The notes under the pieces were generated by a model. The model made no database searches. It saw only the letters and a program-made list of their open reading frames with translations, and was not told the origin of the DNA. Both the position numbers and the translations under genes were made by a program. From Pseudarthrobacter psychrotolerans (lineage in GTDB: Bacteria > Actinomycetota > Actinomycetes > Actinomycetales > Micrococcaceae), in contig NZ_CP047898.1 in NCBI RefSeq assembly GCF_009911795.1, forward strand, positions 992,001 to 1,056,000: a stretch of DNA of 64,000 bases. Direction: 5' to 3'. This document shows, piece after piece, positions 35,582 to 44,377 of the stretch. Every line of letters begins with the position of its first letter. The first letter of the stretch is position 1.

Positions 35582-35930
35582 CGAGCCCCACCGTGTTCCC
35601 TTCCGAGTCACGGATGAAGGCCATCCACTCATCAGTTCCTGCCGGACCCAGGGTGCCGTCGCCATGGTGAAAGATCACACGCGGCAAAGCCACCACTTCC
35701 ACACCCTCGCCCTGCAGGACGCTGATGCTGGTCCTGACGTCCTCGACTTCCAAATAGAGGACCGACGACGGCGCGCCGCGCTCCAGCAGGAGCCTGACGC
35801 CCTCGAGATCAAAGAACAGCAGTCCTGGCGGGTCGTAGACCGCCGCTGGCTGCACCCCGAGCAGACGTGAATAGAAGTCTGCAGCCCGCTGGAGATCATG
35901 TGCCTGTTGGGCCACCTGGATCAGGCGCAC
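35535..35930 (-). CDS. VOC-family (glyoxalase-like) protein
   Basis: The 131-residue protein has two beta-alpha-beta-beta-beta modules of the vicinal oxygen chelate fold (VRLIQVAQQAHDLQRAADFYSRLLGVQPAAVYDPPGLLFFDLEGVRLLLE and LYLEVEDVRTSISVLQGEGVEVVALPRVIFHH ... WMAFIRDSEGNTVGLVSR). The start at GTG 35930 has GGGAGG 5 nt upstream; the open frame to 36002 is not conserved-looking. Substrate unknown. Confidence 0.82.
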   Translation of the reverse strand: MRLIQVAQQAHDLQRAADFYSRLLGVQPAAVYDPPGLLFFDLEGVRLLLERGAPSSVLYLEVEDVRTSISVLQGEGVEVVALPRVIFHHGDGTLGPAGTDEWMAFIRDSEGNTVGLVSRHPPAVVRDSAPG

Positions 35931-36043
35931 TGTGCCTCCCGCTTGTTGAACGCCGCTGTTGTCCCGGTCATCATCCTCGTTCCCCCGTGGCCGGGCAAGC
36001 ATCAGGACCGGAACAACGCCGTCACCGGGTTAGGCTCGAAGCC

Positions 36044-36436
36044 ATGAATTCCGAGACCAAAAACCCCACGCGCGGCCCCCGGCAGGCCATTATTGCCGCA
36101 GCCCTGTCCGATGCCTTCCTGATTCTGGTCTTCGCGGCGATCGGCAGGGACGCCCACCAGCGCGGCGACATCGTCACCGGCGTGTTCCTCACCGCATGGC
36201 CGTTCCTGGCCGGGGCCGCCATCGCCTGGTTTGCGGGGCGGGCGTGGCGGCATCCGCTCTCCCTGGGATCCGGCGTCGCGATCTGGCTTGGCGCAGTCGC
36301 GGGCGGCATGATCCTGAGGGCCGTCACAGGACAGACTGTGGTGTTGGCCTTCGTGGTTGTTGCGCTGTTGAGCCTGGCGCTGTTCCTGGTGGGCTACCGG
36401 GCGCTTCTTGCGCTGGTCCGCAGGCTGAGGCGGTAA
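36044..36436 (+). CDS. DUF3054 membrane protein
   Basis: A 130-residue protein with four hydrophobic segments in a compact pattern (AIIAAALSDAFLILVFAAIGRDAH, FLTAWPFLAGAAIAWFA, GVAIWLGAVAGGMILRAV, VVLAFVVVALLSLALFLVGYRALLAL). This matches the DUF3054 family of actinobacteria, function unknown. TAGGCT (36031-36036) is 7 nt before the ATG with no SD, so it is probably leaderless. Confidence 0.85.
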   Translation: MNSETKNPTRGPRQAIIAAALSDAFLILVFAAIGRDAHQRGDIVTGVFLTAWPFLAGAAIAWFAGRAWRHPLSLGSGVAIWLGAVAGGMILRAVTGQTVVLAFVVVALLSLALFLVGYRALLALVRRLRR

Positions 36437-36559
36437 TGACATCACCGCCGTCCACGCGTCCTGGCCACGCCTGATGAACACCGCCCATGTAATAGGCTGG
36501 CATCACCATAGAGTTTTGCCGGGCACTGCTACGGCCAACAGATCCGGAAGGATTGAACA

Positions 36560-36841
36560 GTGATCACCGCATTCGTACTGATCAAGACCGACGCCGCGCG
36601 CATCCCCGAAACCGCCGAGGAAATTTCCGCGATCCAAGGCATCAGCGAGGTCTATTCCGTAACCGGCGAATGGGACCTCATCGCCGTTGCCCGCGTTCCG
36701 CGGCACGAGGACTTGGCTGATGTCATCGCCGACAAGCTGTCCAAGGTACCCGCGGTGGTTCACACCACCACGCACATTGCGTTCCGCGCCTACTCGCAGC
36801 ACGATCTCGATGCGGCATTTGCGCTCGGATTCGAACAGTAG
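36560..36841 (+). CDS. Standalone Lrp/AsnC-type ligand-binding (RAM) domain protein
   Basis: A 93-residue protein consisting only of the RAM domain (FVLIKTDAARIPETAEEISAIQGISEVYSVTGEWDLIAVARV ... VVHTTTHIAFRAYS). It lacks the HTH of Lrp/AsnC regulators. Such proteins form decamers and bind small molecules in other species. It starts at GTG 36560 with GGAAGG upstream. A long perfect terminator follows. A stand-alone Lrp/AsnC-type protein is often encoded next to trpD in actinobacteria. Confidence 0.86.
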   Translation: MITAFVLIKTDAARIPETAEEISAIQGISEVYSVTGEWDLIAVARVPRHEDLADVIADKLSKVPAVVHTTTHIAFRAYSQHDLDAAFALGFEQ

Positions 36842-36850
36842 AACGTCCCG

Positions 36851-36901
36851 GCAACAAACGGGGCGGACCCGGCTGATAGCCGGGTCCGCCCCGTTTGTTG
36901 C
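36851..36901. terminator. Bidirectional terminator between AsnC-like gene and trpD
   Basis: A 24-bp perfect inverted repeat (36851-36874 and 36878-36901) with a 3-nt loop, 10 and 14 bp from the two convergent stops. It has A/T-rich outer ends. Confidence 0.93.
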
Positions 36902-36914
36902 CCGGAGTTCTGTG

Positions 36915-37973
36915 TCACGGCCGGGTCAGGGATACCCACTTATCAAGGACTGCAGCGGCCGCACCGGAATCAATGGATTCAGAGGCCCGGACAAGGGCCA
37001 TGCGCATGCGCTCCAGGAACGGGCCATCCGACGATTCATCGAAGGCCACCAGTCCCGCGGCTGCGTTGAGCAGCACGGCATCACGTGCTGCGCCGGCCTT
37101 GCCGGCAAGGACATCACGGACGACGGCGGCGTTCGCCTGGGCATCTCCGCCACGGAGTTCCTCCACAGTGGCGGGACGGATACCCAGCTGGGCCGGCACA
37201 AAATTCAGCTCAGAGACACCACCGTCCCGGATTTCCCAGACGGCGGAGGGGCCCGTAGTAGTCAGTTCGTCCAGCCCGTCATTGCCACGGAAGACCAGGC
37301 CACGGCTGCCCCGCTTGGCCAGGACGCCTGCAACCAGCGGAGCCATCCGGGCATTGGCAACACCCACGGCCGAGGCTTGCACCAGTGCAGGGTTGGTCAG
37401 CGGGCCCAGGAAATTAAAAGCCGTGGGGATGGCGAGTTCCCGGCGGGGCACGGCGGTGTGACGGAAAGACGGGTGGAATACCTGCGCGAAGCAGAAAGTG
37501 ATTCCGGCCTCTCCCGCATTGCGTGCCACCTGAGCCACCGGGAGATCGAGCCGGACCCCCAGCGCTTCAAGGACGTCAGCCGATCCTGAGGACGAAGACG
37601 CTGCCCGGTTGCCGTGCTTTACGACTTTCGCTCCGGCGCCCGCAGCAACGAGGGCGGACATGGTGGAAATGTTGACGGTATTGAGCTGGTCACCACCGGT
37701 GCCAACGATGTCCAGCTTCTCGCCGGGGATGTTGATGGGAGTTGCATGCCGCAACATCGCATCCACCAGCCCCGAGATTTCGTCGACGGTTTCACCCTTG
37801 GCGCTGAGTGCAACCAGGAATCCGGCGATCTGGGAGGGCGTCGCCTCCCCGGACATGATTCTGTCCATCGCCCACGCGGTGTTGTCCGCTGTGAGGTCGA
37901 TACCGTTGATAAGAGCCGATATAAGCCGCGGCCAGGTGTTGCCGTCCGCCGGCGCGGTTGCCTGAGAAGTCAC
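36915..37973 (-). CDS. trpD: Anthranilate phosphoribosyltransferase TrpD
   Basis: TrpD makes phosphoribosyl-anthranilate in tryptophan synthesis. The 352-residue protein has the diagnostic loop [23 protein letters not shown] (PRPP site) near 105-127, [21 protein letters not shown], and an N-terminal helical domain ([44 protein letters not shown]). It is not in a trp operon here, which is usual for some actinobacteria. It is divergent from ctaE with a 147-bp gap. Confidence 0.95.
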   Translation of the reverse strand: MTSQATAPADGNTWPRLISALINGIDLTADNTAWAMDRIMSGEATPSQIAGFLVALSAKGETVDEISGLVDAMLRHATPINIPGEKLDIVGTGGDQLNTVNISTMSALVAAGAGAKVVKHGNRAASSSSGSADVLEALGVRLDLPVAQVARNAGEAGITFCFAQVFHPSFRHTAVPRRELAIPTAFNFLGPLTNPALVQASAVGVANARMAPLVAGVLAKRGSRGLVFRGNDGLDELTTTGPSAVWEIRDGGVSELNFVPAQLGIRPATVEELRGGDAQANAAVVRDVLAGKAGAARDAVLLNAAAGLVAFDESSDGPFLERMRMALVRASESIDSGAAAAVLDKWVSLTRP

Positions 37974-38103
37974 CTCCTGATGCTATCGAGCCACCTCGGA
38001 CCTGACCAATGTGAACGCGCTCGGGAACTTTTCGCGGTGATTTCGCGTCTTTGTAGAAAAAGTCCCCCGAAAAGGCGGTTCGCGTTGGGAACTACGGACT
38101 TTT

Positions 38104-38120
38104 ATAGACATAATGTCTAT
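38104..38120 (+). promoter_or_regulatory. Perfect palindrome directly upstream of ctaE start
   Basis: ATAGACAT-A-ATGTCTAT is an 8-bp perfect inverted repeat with a 1-nt spacer. It ends 1 bp before the GTG start of ctaE. It overlaps candidate -10 hexamers (TATAGA, TAATGT) and the leader, so it could be an operator or a start-proximal RNA structure. No known regulator box is recognised. Confidence 0.5.
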
Positions 38121-38759
38121 GTGACATCTGCGACCCATGCCCCCAGTACCCCGGCGCACCCCACGCTGAACCGCCCCAATATGGTTTCTGTAGGAACCGT
38201 AGTCTGGCTGTCCAGTGAGTTGATGTTCTTCGCCGGTCTCTTCGCCATGTACTTCACGCTGCGCTCCACGAGCGGACAGATGTGGGCGGAAGAGACAGCC
38301 AAGCTCAACTTCCCCTTTGCGCTCGTCAACACGATCGTCCTCGTGGCCAGTTCCTTTACTTGCCAGATGGGCGTCTTCGCCGCCGAACGGCTGCAGCCTC
38401 GCAAAACAGGCGGCCCGTTCCAATTGTCCCGCTGGGGCATGAACGAATGGTTCACGCTTACCTTCGTGATGGGCGCGTTCTTCGTCGCCGGCCAGGCAAC
38501 GGAATACGCGATGCTCGTTTCAGAGCATGTTTCGCTCTCCTCCAACGCCTACGGCTCAGCGTTCTACATGACCACCGGCTTCCACGGCCTTCACGTCATC
38601 GGCGGCCTCATAGCGTTCCTCTTCATCATCGGACGCTCGTTTGCAGCAAAGAAGTTCGGCCACTTCGAAGCAACCTCCGCGATCGTCACGTCTTACTACT
38701 GGCACTTTGTGGACGTTGTCTGGATCGGCCTCTTCCTGGTCATCTACGTACTGAAGTAG
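38121..38759 (+). CDS. ctaE: Cytochrome c oxidase subunit III CtaE
   Basis: The 212-residue protein has five hydrophobic helices and the subunit III blocks [54 protein letters not shown], and [17 protein letters not shown] ... [21 protein letters not shown]. It begins at GTG 38121; the open frame back to 37614 runs through antisense of trpD and is not used. It leads the ctaE-qcrC-qcrA-qcrB operon, whose other oxidase subunits (ctaC-D-F) lie 6 kb away on the opposite strand. Confidence 0.95.
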   Translation: MTSATHAPSTPAHPTLNRPNMVSVGTVVWLSSELMFFAGLFAMYFTLRSTSGQMWAEETAKLNFPFALVNTIVLVASSFTCQMGVFAAERLQPRKTGGPFQLSRWGMNEWFTLTFVMGAFFVAGQATEYAMLVSEHVSLSSNAYGSAFYMTTGFHGLHVIGGLIAFLFIIGRSFAAKKFGHFEATSAIVTSYYWHFVDVVWIGLFLVIYVLK

Positions 38760-38846
38760 TCAAGCTTTGATTCCTTTTCTACAAGAGGCAGAATTTCAAG
38801 AAGCGGCTCACGGAGCCGGCGCACGATCGAATAAAGGAACCACCAC

Positions 38847-39635
38847 GTGAAGGCTCTCTCGCAAAAGCGGCGTCACCCACTCGCAGTAATCGCATTGCTA
38901 CTGATGGGACTCCTCGTCACTGGCGGGCTGTACGCCGTTGCCACCACAGTCAACGAGGCCAAGGCATCCACCACTAGCTTCAGCGCCAGCGACGGCGCCG
39001 AGGGCAAAAAGCTCTTTGAAGCCAACTGCGCCACCTGCCACGGCATGGGCGCGAGCGGCACGCAGGCTGGCCCGTCTCTGGTTGGTGTCGGTGCTGCAGC
39101 GGTTGACTTCCAGGTCGGTACGGGCCGGATGCCCATGCAGATGAACGGTCCCCAGGCCTACAAGAAGCCGGCTCAGTTCAACGATGAGCAGACTCACCAG
39201 CTTTCAGCCTATGTCGCTTCCCTGGGCGCCGGCCCGGCAATTCCTGAAGAGCACCTGCTTGATGAGCAGGGCGACCCCGCCAAGGGTGGAGAACTCTTTC
39301 GCGTGAACTGCGCGATGTGCCACAACGCGGCAGCCGCCGGCGGGGCACTCACCCGTGGCAAGTTCGCTCCGGCCCTGGCTGATGTCACCGGCAAGCACAT
39401 CTACGAAGCGATGGTCACCGGACCGCAGAACATGCCCGTTTTCAGTGACGCAAACGTCACCCCTGAGGGCAAGCGTGACATCATCACGTTCCTGAAGCAG
39501 ATCGAAGCCAATGGCTCCCCTGGCGGTGCTGATCTCGGCGCGCTCGGCCCGGTCTCAGAAGGACTCTTCGTGTGGATCGCAGGCTTGGGTGTCATCATCG
39601 CGTTCACCATCTGGCTTACTTCCCGGACGTCTTAG
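38847..39635 (+). CDS. qcrC: Di-heme cytochrome c subunit QcrC of bc1 complex
   Basis: The 262-residue protein has an N-terminal signal/anchor helix (about 11-31) and two CxxCH heme motifs: CATCH (Cys61, Cys64, His65) and CAMCH (Cys155, Cys158, His159). A C-terminal helix (about 240-258, FVWIAGLGVIIAFTIWLT) anchors it. This is the actinobacterial c1-c fusion that passes electrons directly to aa3 oxidase, since these bacteria lack soluble cytochrome c. It starts at GTG 38847 with an AAGGAA upstream. It is 87 bp after ctaE. Confidence 0.95.
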   Translation: MKALSQKRRHPLAVIALLLMGLLVTGGLYAVATTVNEAKASTTSFSASDGAEGKKLFEANCATCHGMGASGTQAGPSLVGVGAAAVDFQVGTGRMPMQMNGPQAYKKPAQFNDEQTHQLSAYVASLGAGPAIPEEHLLDEQGDPAKGGELFRVNCAMCHNAAAAGGALTRGKFAPALADVTGKHIYEAMVTGPQNMPVFSDANVTPEGKRDIITFLKQIEANGSPGGADLGALGPVSEGLFVWIAGLGVIIAFTIWLTSRTS

Positions 39636-39734
39636 GCGCAACGGGAAAATTAAGAACTTCTGCTGCCCAGTCAGCAGTTTGAAATTGAAAACTAACCCGG
39701 CAGACGCCGGGACGAGAGAAGGATGAGGCGAATT

Positions 39735-40804
39735 ATGGGCAACCATAGTGACGGCAGTCCGAACCACTCGGGCACCGTAGCTACGGCTGGTCAGAATGAG
39801 GTGGAGAAGTTCCAGGATCCTGGAATTCCCCCGCACCGTTTGCGCCTGGCCGACACGGACCCGAAGGCCGCAAAGCGTGCAGAACGGCAGGTCGCCATAC
39901 TTTTCGGCGCGTCAGTTGTCGGCACCCTGATTTTCCTGGTGGCGTACTTCGCCATCGACCTGGGCGATGGCACGAGCATCGCCACCATCCGGCTGCAGAA
40001 TGCCCTGCTGGGCGTTGGCACCGCGTTTGCGATGCTGGGCATCGGCACCGGTATTGTGCACTGGGCCAAAGCCCTGATGCCGGACCACGAAGTCTCCGAG
40101 GAACGCCATCCCATCCGCACCGAAGAAGACCGCCTGGCGGCAGTCCGGATCGTGGATGACATCGTGGAAGAGACCGGCATCAAGCGCCGCCCCCTCATCC
40201 GCAACACCCTGCTTGGCGCTATGGCCCTGGCCCCGCTTCCCGCCATTGCGGTTTTCGGTGACCTCGGCCCCCGCCCCGACCGGACGCTGTCCCACACCAT
40301 GTGGGCACCGCAGGAGGGCAAGCTCAAGCGCCTCACCCGCGACCCCGACGGCACGCCTATCAAGGCCTCTGACGTCACCATCGGTTCGGCTTTCCACGTA
40401 ATTCCTGAGGGCCTGAACGAACTGCATGAGGGCAAGCTCAACGAAAAGGCCAAGGCAGTTGTCCTGCTCATGCGTCTGGATCCCGCCTCTCTGAATCCCT
40501 CGGAGGGCCGCGAAGACTGGAGCTACAACGGAATCGTTGCCTACTCCAAGATCTGCACCCACGTCGGTTGCCCCGTTGCTCTGTACGAGCAGCAGACGCA
40601 CCACCTGCTGTGCCCGTGCCACCAGTCCACTTTTGACCTCACCAACGAGTGCAAAGTGATCTTTGGCCCCGCCAGCCGGCCCCTCCCCAGCTGCCGATTG
40701 CAGTCGACGCCGAGGGCTACCTGGTCGCAACCAGCGACTTCAATGAACCTGTAGGACCGAGTTACTGGGAGCGTGATGAGCATGAGCGCAGCATCAAGAG
40801 CTGA
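39735..40804 (+). CDS. qcrA: Rieske iron-sulfur subunit QcrA (apparent frameshift near the end)
   Basis: The Rieske motifs CTHVGCP and CPCHQS are present, preceded by three hydrophobic segments of the actinobacterial QcrA. As written the frame ends at 40754 with an unrelated tail. One C is missing from the run at 40685-40688: with five Cs the protein reads [42 protein letters not shown] and ends at TGA 40802-40804, overlapping qcrB. That gives about 356 residues, the normal length. Because a bc1 Rieske protein is needed for this oxidase branch, the gap is probably a sequencing error. The start could also be ATG 39723. Confidence 0.9.
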
Positions 40805-42458
40805 AGCCCCCGCCTTCGTCGCCAAGACTAAAGCCGGACGCATCACTGATTTTGTTGACGCCCGTGTTGGCGGATCAGGAATCCTGCGCGAATTCGGACG
40901 CAAGGTATTCCCCGATCACTGGTCATTCATGTTTGGTGAAGTTGCCCTCTATTCCTTCGTCATCCTGCTGCTCTCGGGCACCTTCCTGACCTTCTTCTTT
41001 GATCCGTCCATGGCGGAAACACACTACAACGGTTCCTACCTGCCGTTGAAGAACGTCGAGATGTCAGTGGCGTACAGTTCCTCGCTGAACATATCCTTCG
41101 ACGTCCGTGGCGGCCTGTTTATGCGCCAGGTCCACCACTGGTCTGCACTGCTCTTCGTTGCCTCGATCGCCGTGCACATGCTGCGTGTTTTCTTCACGGG
41201 CGCTTTCCGCAAACCGCGTGAAATGAACTGGGTTGTCGGCAGCGTCCTGCTGATCCTCGCCATGGCAGCCGGCTTCACTGGCTACTCCCTCCCCGATGAC
41301 CTGCTCTCCGGCAACGGCCTGCGGATCATCGACGGCGTTATGAAGGCAATCCCGGTTGTCGGAACCTACATTTCCTTCTTCTTCTTCGGCGGCGAGTTCC
41401 CCGGAACGGCTGTTATTGGCCGCCTCTACATGCTGCACATCCTGCTCGTACCTGCACTCATCCTTTTGATGATTGTTATGCACCTCTTTATGGTGGTTGT
41501 GCACAAGCACACCCAGTACCCCGGCCCGGGCCGCAACGACGGAAACGTTGTTGGCTACCCGCTCGGCCCGGTATACGCAGCCAAGGCAGGCGGCTTCTTC
41601 TTCATCGTCTTCGGTGTCATTGCCCTGATGGCGGCCTTCTTCACGATCAACCCCATCTGGAACTACGGCCCGTACGACCCCTCACCCGTATCGGCCGGCA
41701 CCCAGCCTGACTGGTACATCGGGTTTGTTGACGGTGCCCTGAGGCTTATGCCCGGTGTCATCGGTGACTTCCACTTCGAGTACGTCGTCTTCGGTCACAC
41801 CCTGACGCTGAACGTTCTGCTGCCCGCTCTGGTCCCCGCAGGCATCCTGTTCACCGTGATGTTCATGTACCCGTGGATCGAAAGCTGGATCACCAAGGAC
41901 ACCCGCGAACACCACGTCCTGGACCGTCCGCGGAACGCCCCCACCCGCACTGCCATCGGCGTAGCCGGCTTCGTCTGGTACTGCGTGATGTGGGCAGCCG
42001 CCGGTTCCGACCTCATCGCCACACACTTCCATGTGTCCCTGAACGACGTGACCTACTGGCTCCGCACACTGTTCTTCGTTGGCCCCGTTATCGCGTACAT
42101 TGTGGCCAAGCGAGTAGCCCTCGCCCTCCAGCGCAAGGACCGCGAAATCGCACTCCATGGCCGGGAGACTGGACGCATTGTCCGCCTTCCGCATGGCGAA
42201 TTCATCGAAGTGCATGCCCCGCTGGATGAGTACAAGCGGTACAAACTGGTTGGATTTGAATCCCCCTCACCGCTGCCGGCGGTCCCCAACGACCACGGCA
42301 TTGTGACACGCAAGGAAAAGCAGCGCGCTTTCCTGTCCAAGTGGTTCTTCGAGGACCGCGTTGCACCGGCCACGCCTGGAGAGCTGGAGGCCGCACACGG
42401 CCACCACGCCCATCCGGCAGTTGAGGCCGGCGAGGAAAGCAAGAGCCTCAGCCACTAG
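40776..42458 (+). CDS. qcrB: Cytochrome b subunit QcrB of bc1 complex
   Basis: The protein of about 560 residues has the eight-helix cytochrome b fold: [36 protein letters not shown] holds heme-ligand histidines, and [19 protein letters not shown] is the next. The C-terminal tail beyond the last helix (about 100 residues, [27 protein letters not shown]) is hydrophilic, as in actinobacterial QcrB. The ATG at 40776 overlaps the corrected end of qcrA by about 29 bp; GTG 40773 and ATG 40782 are alternatives. The gene is followed by a strong terminator. Confidence 0.95.
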   Translation: MSMSAASRAEAPAFVAKTKAGRITDFVDARVGGSGILREFGRKVFPDHWSFMFGEVALYSFVILLLSGTFLTFFFDPSMAETHYNGSYLPLKNVEMSVAYSSSLNISFDVRGGLFMRQVHHWSALLFVASIAVHMLRVFFTGAFRKPREMNWVVGSVLLILAMAAGFTGYSLPDDLLSGNGLRIIDGVMKAIPVVGTYISFFFFGGEFPGTAVIGRLYMLHILLVPALILLMIVMHLFMVVVHKHTQYPGPGRNDGNVVGYPLGPVYAAKAGGFFFIVFGVIALMAAFFTINPIWNYGPYDPSPVSAGTQPDWYIGFVDGALRLMPGVIGDFHFEYVVFGHTLTLNVLLPALVPAGILFTVMFMYPWIESWITKDTREHHVLDRPRNAPTRTAIGVAGFVWYCVMWAAAGSDLIATHFHVSLNDVTYWLRTLFFVGPVIAYIVAKRVALALQRKDREIALHGRETGRIVRLPHGEFIEVHAPLDEYKRYKLVGFESPSPLPAVPNDHGIVTRKEKQRAFLSKWFFEDRVAPATPGELEAAHGHHAHPAVEAGEESKSLSH

Positions 42459-42477
42459 CCCACAGCAGCAATGTTCC

Positions 42478-42519
42478 AACGGGAAAGGCCCGGTCCATTT
42501 GGACCGGGCCTTTCCCGTT
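42478..42519. terminator. Bidirectional terminator between qcrB and the GntR regulator
   Basis: A 19-bp perfect inverted repeat (42478-42496 and 42501-42519) with a 4-nt loop (ATTT). It is 20 bp after the qcrB stop and 55 bp after the regulator's stop. Confidence 0.93.
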
Positions 42520-42573
42520 GGTGGCTACCCCAAACACTGGCAGCCGCCGCTGTTGCCAGCAGCCGGCCCGCTC

Positions 42574-43365
42574 CTAATGGTTGCGGTAGCCGAGCGATTG
42601 GTTCCGGGCAGGCCTCGCACCTGGCCGCTGGAGCGGTACCCATAGTTTGTAGCGGTCGGCCCGGTAATACGAAACTGAGTAGTCCACCATCGCCCGGGCA
42701 ACAAAGGCGTGCCTCTGGATTTTGAGCAAGGGGGCTCCGACGTCGACGTTGAGCAGGCGCGCCGTTGAGGGAGAAGCGGCTGTCGCTTCGATCATGTCTT
42801 CCCCCCACTCCATCACGAGGCCGAACTGCTCACTCAGCACGTTGTATAGCGATGTCGGGGGCTCGCCGTCCAGGAGTCCCGGGACCCGCTGCGCCGGGAT
42901 GAAGTTCTCGTCCACGCTCATCGGCTCTCCGTCCGCCAGCAGCAGCCGACGGAAACGGACCAGTGGCGTCCCTTCCTCCACCTGCAGTTCACGGGCCAGG
43001 AAGGCACTGGCGCCGATCTGTTCAAAGCTCAGGACCTTGGCGGCCGGCACCATCCCGCGGCGTTGCATCTCTTCGCTGTACGAGGTGAGTTTCACCTGAA
43101 GGTCGAGTTTGGGCTTCCGCACGAAGGTGCCGAGGCCCACAACACGCTCGAGGACTTCTTCGCCGACCAGGGCATCGATGGCCTGCCGGACGGTCATCCG
43201 GGCCAGGCCGAACCGTAAGGCCAGATCGCGTTCGGAGGGCAGGGCTGATCCAGGCGGACAGGAATCGCTGATGTACGCCCGGAGGATCTCCCTGAGCTGG
43301 ATGTAGATGGCAGTGCCGCTGCCGCGGTCAATCTCGCCGGCAACGCCGCGGGCATCAGCAGCCAC
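42574..43365 (-). CDS. GntR/HutC-family regulator, DasR-like
   Basis: The 263-residue protein has an N-terminal winged HTH (about 20-85: IYIQLREILRAYISDSCPPGSALPSERDLALRFGLARMTVRQAIDALVGEEVLERVVGLGTFV) and a C-terminal UTRA effector domain (about 100-240: FRRLLLADGEPMSVDENFIPAQRVPGLL). DasR of Streptomyces has the same layout and senses glucosamine-6-phosphate to control chitin/GlcNAc and PTS genes. It lies divergently from ptsH with a dre-like site in the 187-bp gap. It is named by similarity and context only. Confidence 0.8.
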   Translation of the reverse strand: MAADARGVAGEIDRGSGTAIYIQLREILRAYISDSCPPGSALPSERDLALRFGLARMTVRQAIDALVGEEVLERVVGLGTFVRKPKLDLQVKLTSYSEEMQRRGMVPAAKVLSFEQIGASAFLARELQVEEGTPLVRFRRLLLADGEPMSVDENFIPAQRVPGLLDGEPPTSLYNVLSEQFGLVMEWGEDMIEATAASPSTARLLNVDVGAPLLKIQRHAFVARAMVDYSVSYYRADRYKLWVPLQRPGARPARNQSLGYRNH

Positions 43366-43419
43366 AGAGGCGCGCCCTTGCTTCAGTTTTCACTATCCAA
43401 GCTTAAGGCAAGCAGCACC

Positions 43420-43435
43420 GCTGGACTAGACCAGT
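43420..43435. promoter_or_regulatory. dre-like (DasR operator) site between the regulator and ptsH
   Basis: GCTGGACTAGACCAGT matches 14 of 16 positions of the published Streptomyces consensus A(C/G)TGGTCTAGACCA(G/C)T, and is itself mostly palindromic. It lies in the intergenic gap, 54 bp from the regulator start and about 118 bp from the HPr start, so either gene could be controlled. Confidence 0.6.
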
Positions 43436-43552
43436 TCCTGCAAATGGACCGGCCACTGCTCGGCGTTTGGTCGCGCAGCCATCCGGCCGGATATATTGGA
43501 CAGGAACTTTATCGATGACGGTTTGGGGGCCGTTAGGAAAATGGGAGACCCC

Positions 43553-43846
43553 TTGCCAGTGCATAAGGCCGTTGTGTCAGCGTCAGTCGGCTTGCATGCC
43601 CGCCCCGCGGCGATGTTTGTCAGGGCAGTGACCGAAACGGGACTTCCAGTGACCATCCGCAAGGCCGGCATCCAGGGCGTCGACGCCCGCTCCCTGCTGG
43701 AAGTCATGACTGCAGACTTCCCCTGCGGCTGCGAGATAGAGCTTTCCATCCCCGAAAGTGCCCTCAGCGGGCCTGCCGGTCAACGCGCCGCCAAGACGGC
43801 ACTTCTGATGCTGGCACAGCTCCTGGAGTCACAGGGGGCCAGCTAG
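43553..43846 (+). CDS. ptsH: Phosphocarrier protein HPr
   Basis: HPr passes phosphate from enzyme I to sugar-specific EIIA. The short protein has GLHARPAAMFVR with the active-site His15, and VDARSLLEVMTADFPCGCEIEL where Ser46 of other HPrs sits (Ser in ARSLL). The TTG at 43553 gives 97 residues and has GGGAG 6-7 nt upstream; ATG 43541 is the alternative. It is not adjacent to ptsI. Control by a DasR-like protein is suggested by the neighbouring site. Confidence 0.85.
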   Translation: MPVHKAVVSASVGLHARPAAMFVRAVTETGLPVTIRKAGIQGVDARSLLEVMTADFPCGCEIELSIPESALSGPAGQRAAKTALLMLAQLLESQGAS

Positions 43847-43901
43847 GCCCTCCCACGGGGCATTGGGCCGCGGCTCCCCTTACAACATTGAACGAACAAG
43901 A

Positions 43902-43941
43902 ACGACGTCGGGCCCCACCTTCCGGTGGGGCCCGACGTCGT
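43902..43941. terminator. Bidirectional terminator between ptsH and ctaF
   Basis: An 18-bp perfect inverted repeat (43902-43919 and 43924-43941) with a 4-nt loop lies between the convergent genes. Confidence 0.92.
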
Positions 43942-43975
43942 AATGTGCGAAAACTTTGCTGAAGCTCAGCGCCTG

Positions 43976-44377
43976 CTAATGGGCGTGGTCGCCACGGCTG
44001 TACTCGAAGACCCAACCCACGAGGGCTACGACTGCGAGACCGGCTGCAATGAAGAAAATCCAGAAGCCTACCGCGAGGCCCAGGAATCCACCGGCGCAGG
44101 CGAGGCCTAGAACCAGCGGCCACCAGCTCCAGGGGCTGAAGTGCCCCTGCTCACCGGCGCCCTCGTGGATCTCGGCGTCGTTGCGGTCCTCGGGACGCAT
44201 CCCGACGCGTTTGCCGGTGAAACCAAGGTAGCCGCCAATCATTCCGGCGAGTCCGCCAACCAGCAGGATCCCGAGGGTTCCGACCCATTCACTCCAATGG
44301 GTCAGGAAGCCGTAGACCAAGGAAACCGGCACGAAGAAGAAGGCTCCGGCTCCAAATATCCAAGATTCGATTTTCAC
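43976..44377 (-). CDS. ctaF: Cytochrome c oxidase subunit IV CtaF (actinobacterial)
   Basis: The 133-residue protein has four hydrophobic segments ([85 protein letters not shown]). It matches CtaF of actinobacterial aa3 oxidases, which surrounds the core. Its start overlaps the ctaD stop by 4 bp. It completes the ctaC-ctaD-ctaF operon. Confidence 0.93.
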   Translation of the reverse strand: MKIESWIFGAGAFFFVPVSLVYGFLTHWSEWVGTLGILLVGGLAGMIGGYLGFTGKRVGMRPEDRNDAEIHEGAGEQGHFSPWSWWPLVLGLACAGGFLGLAVGFWIFFIAAGLAVVALVGWVFEYSRGDHAH

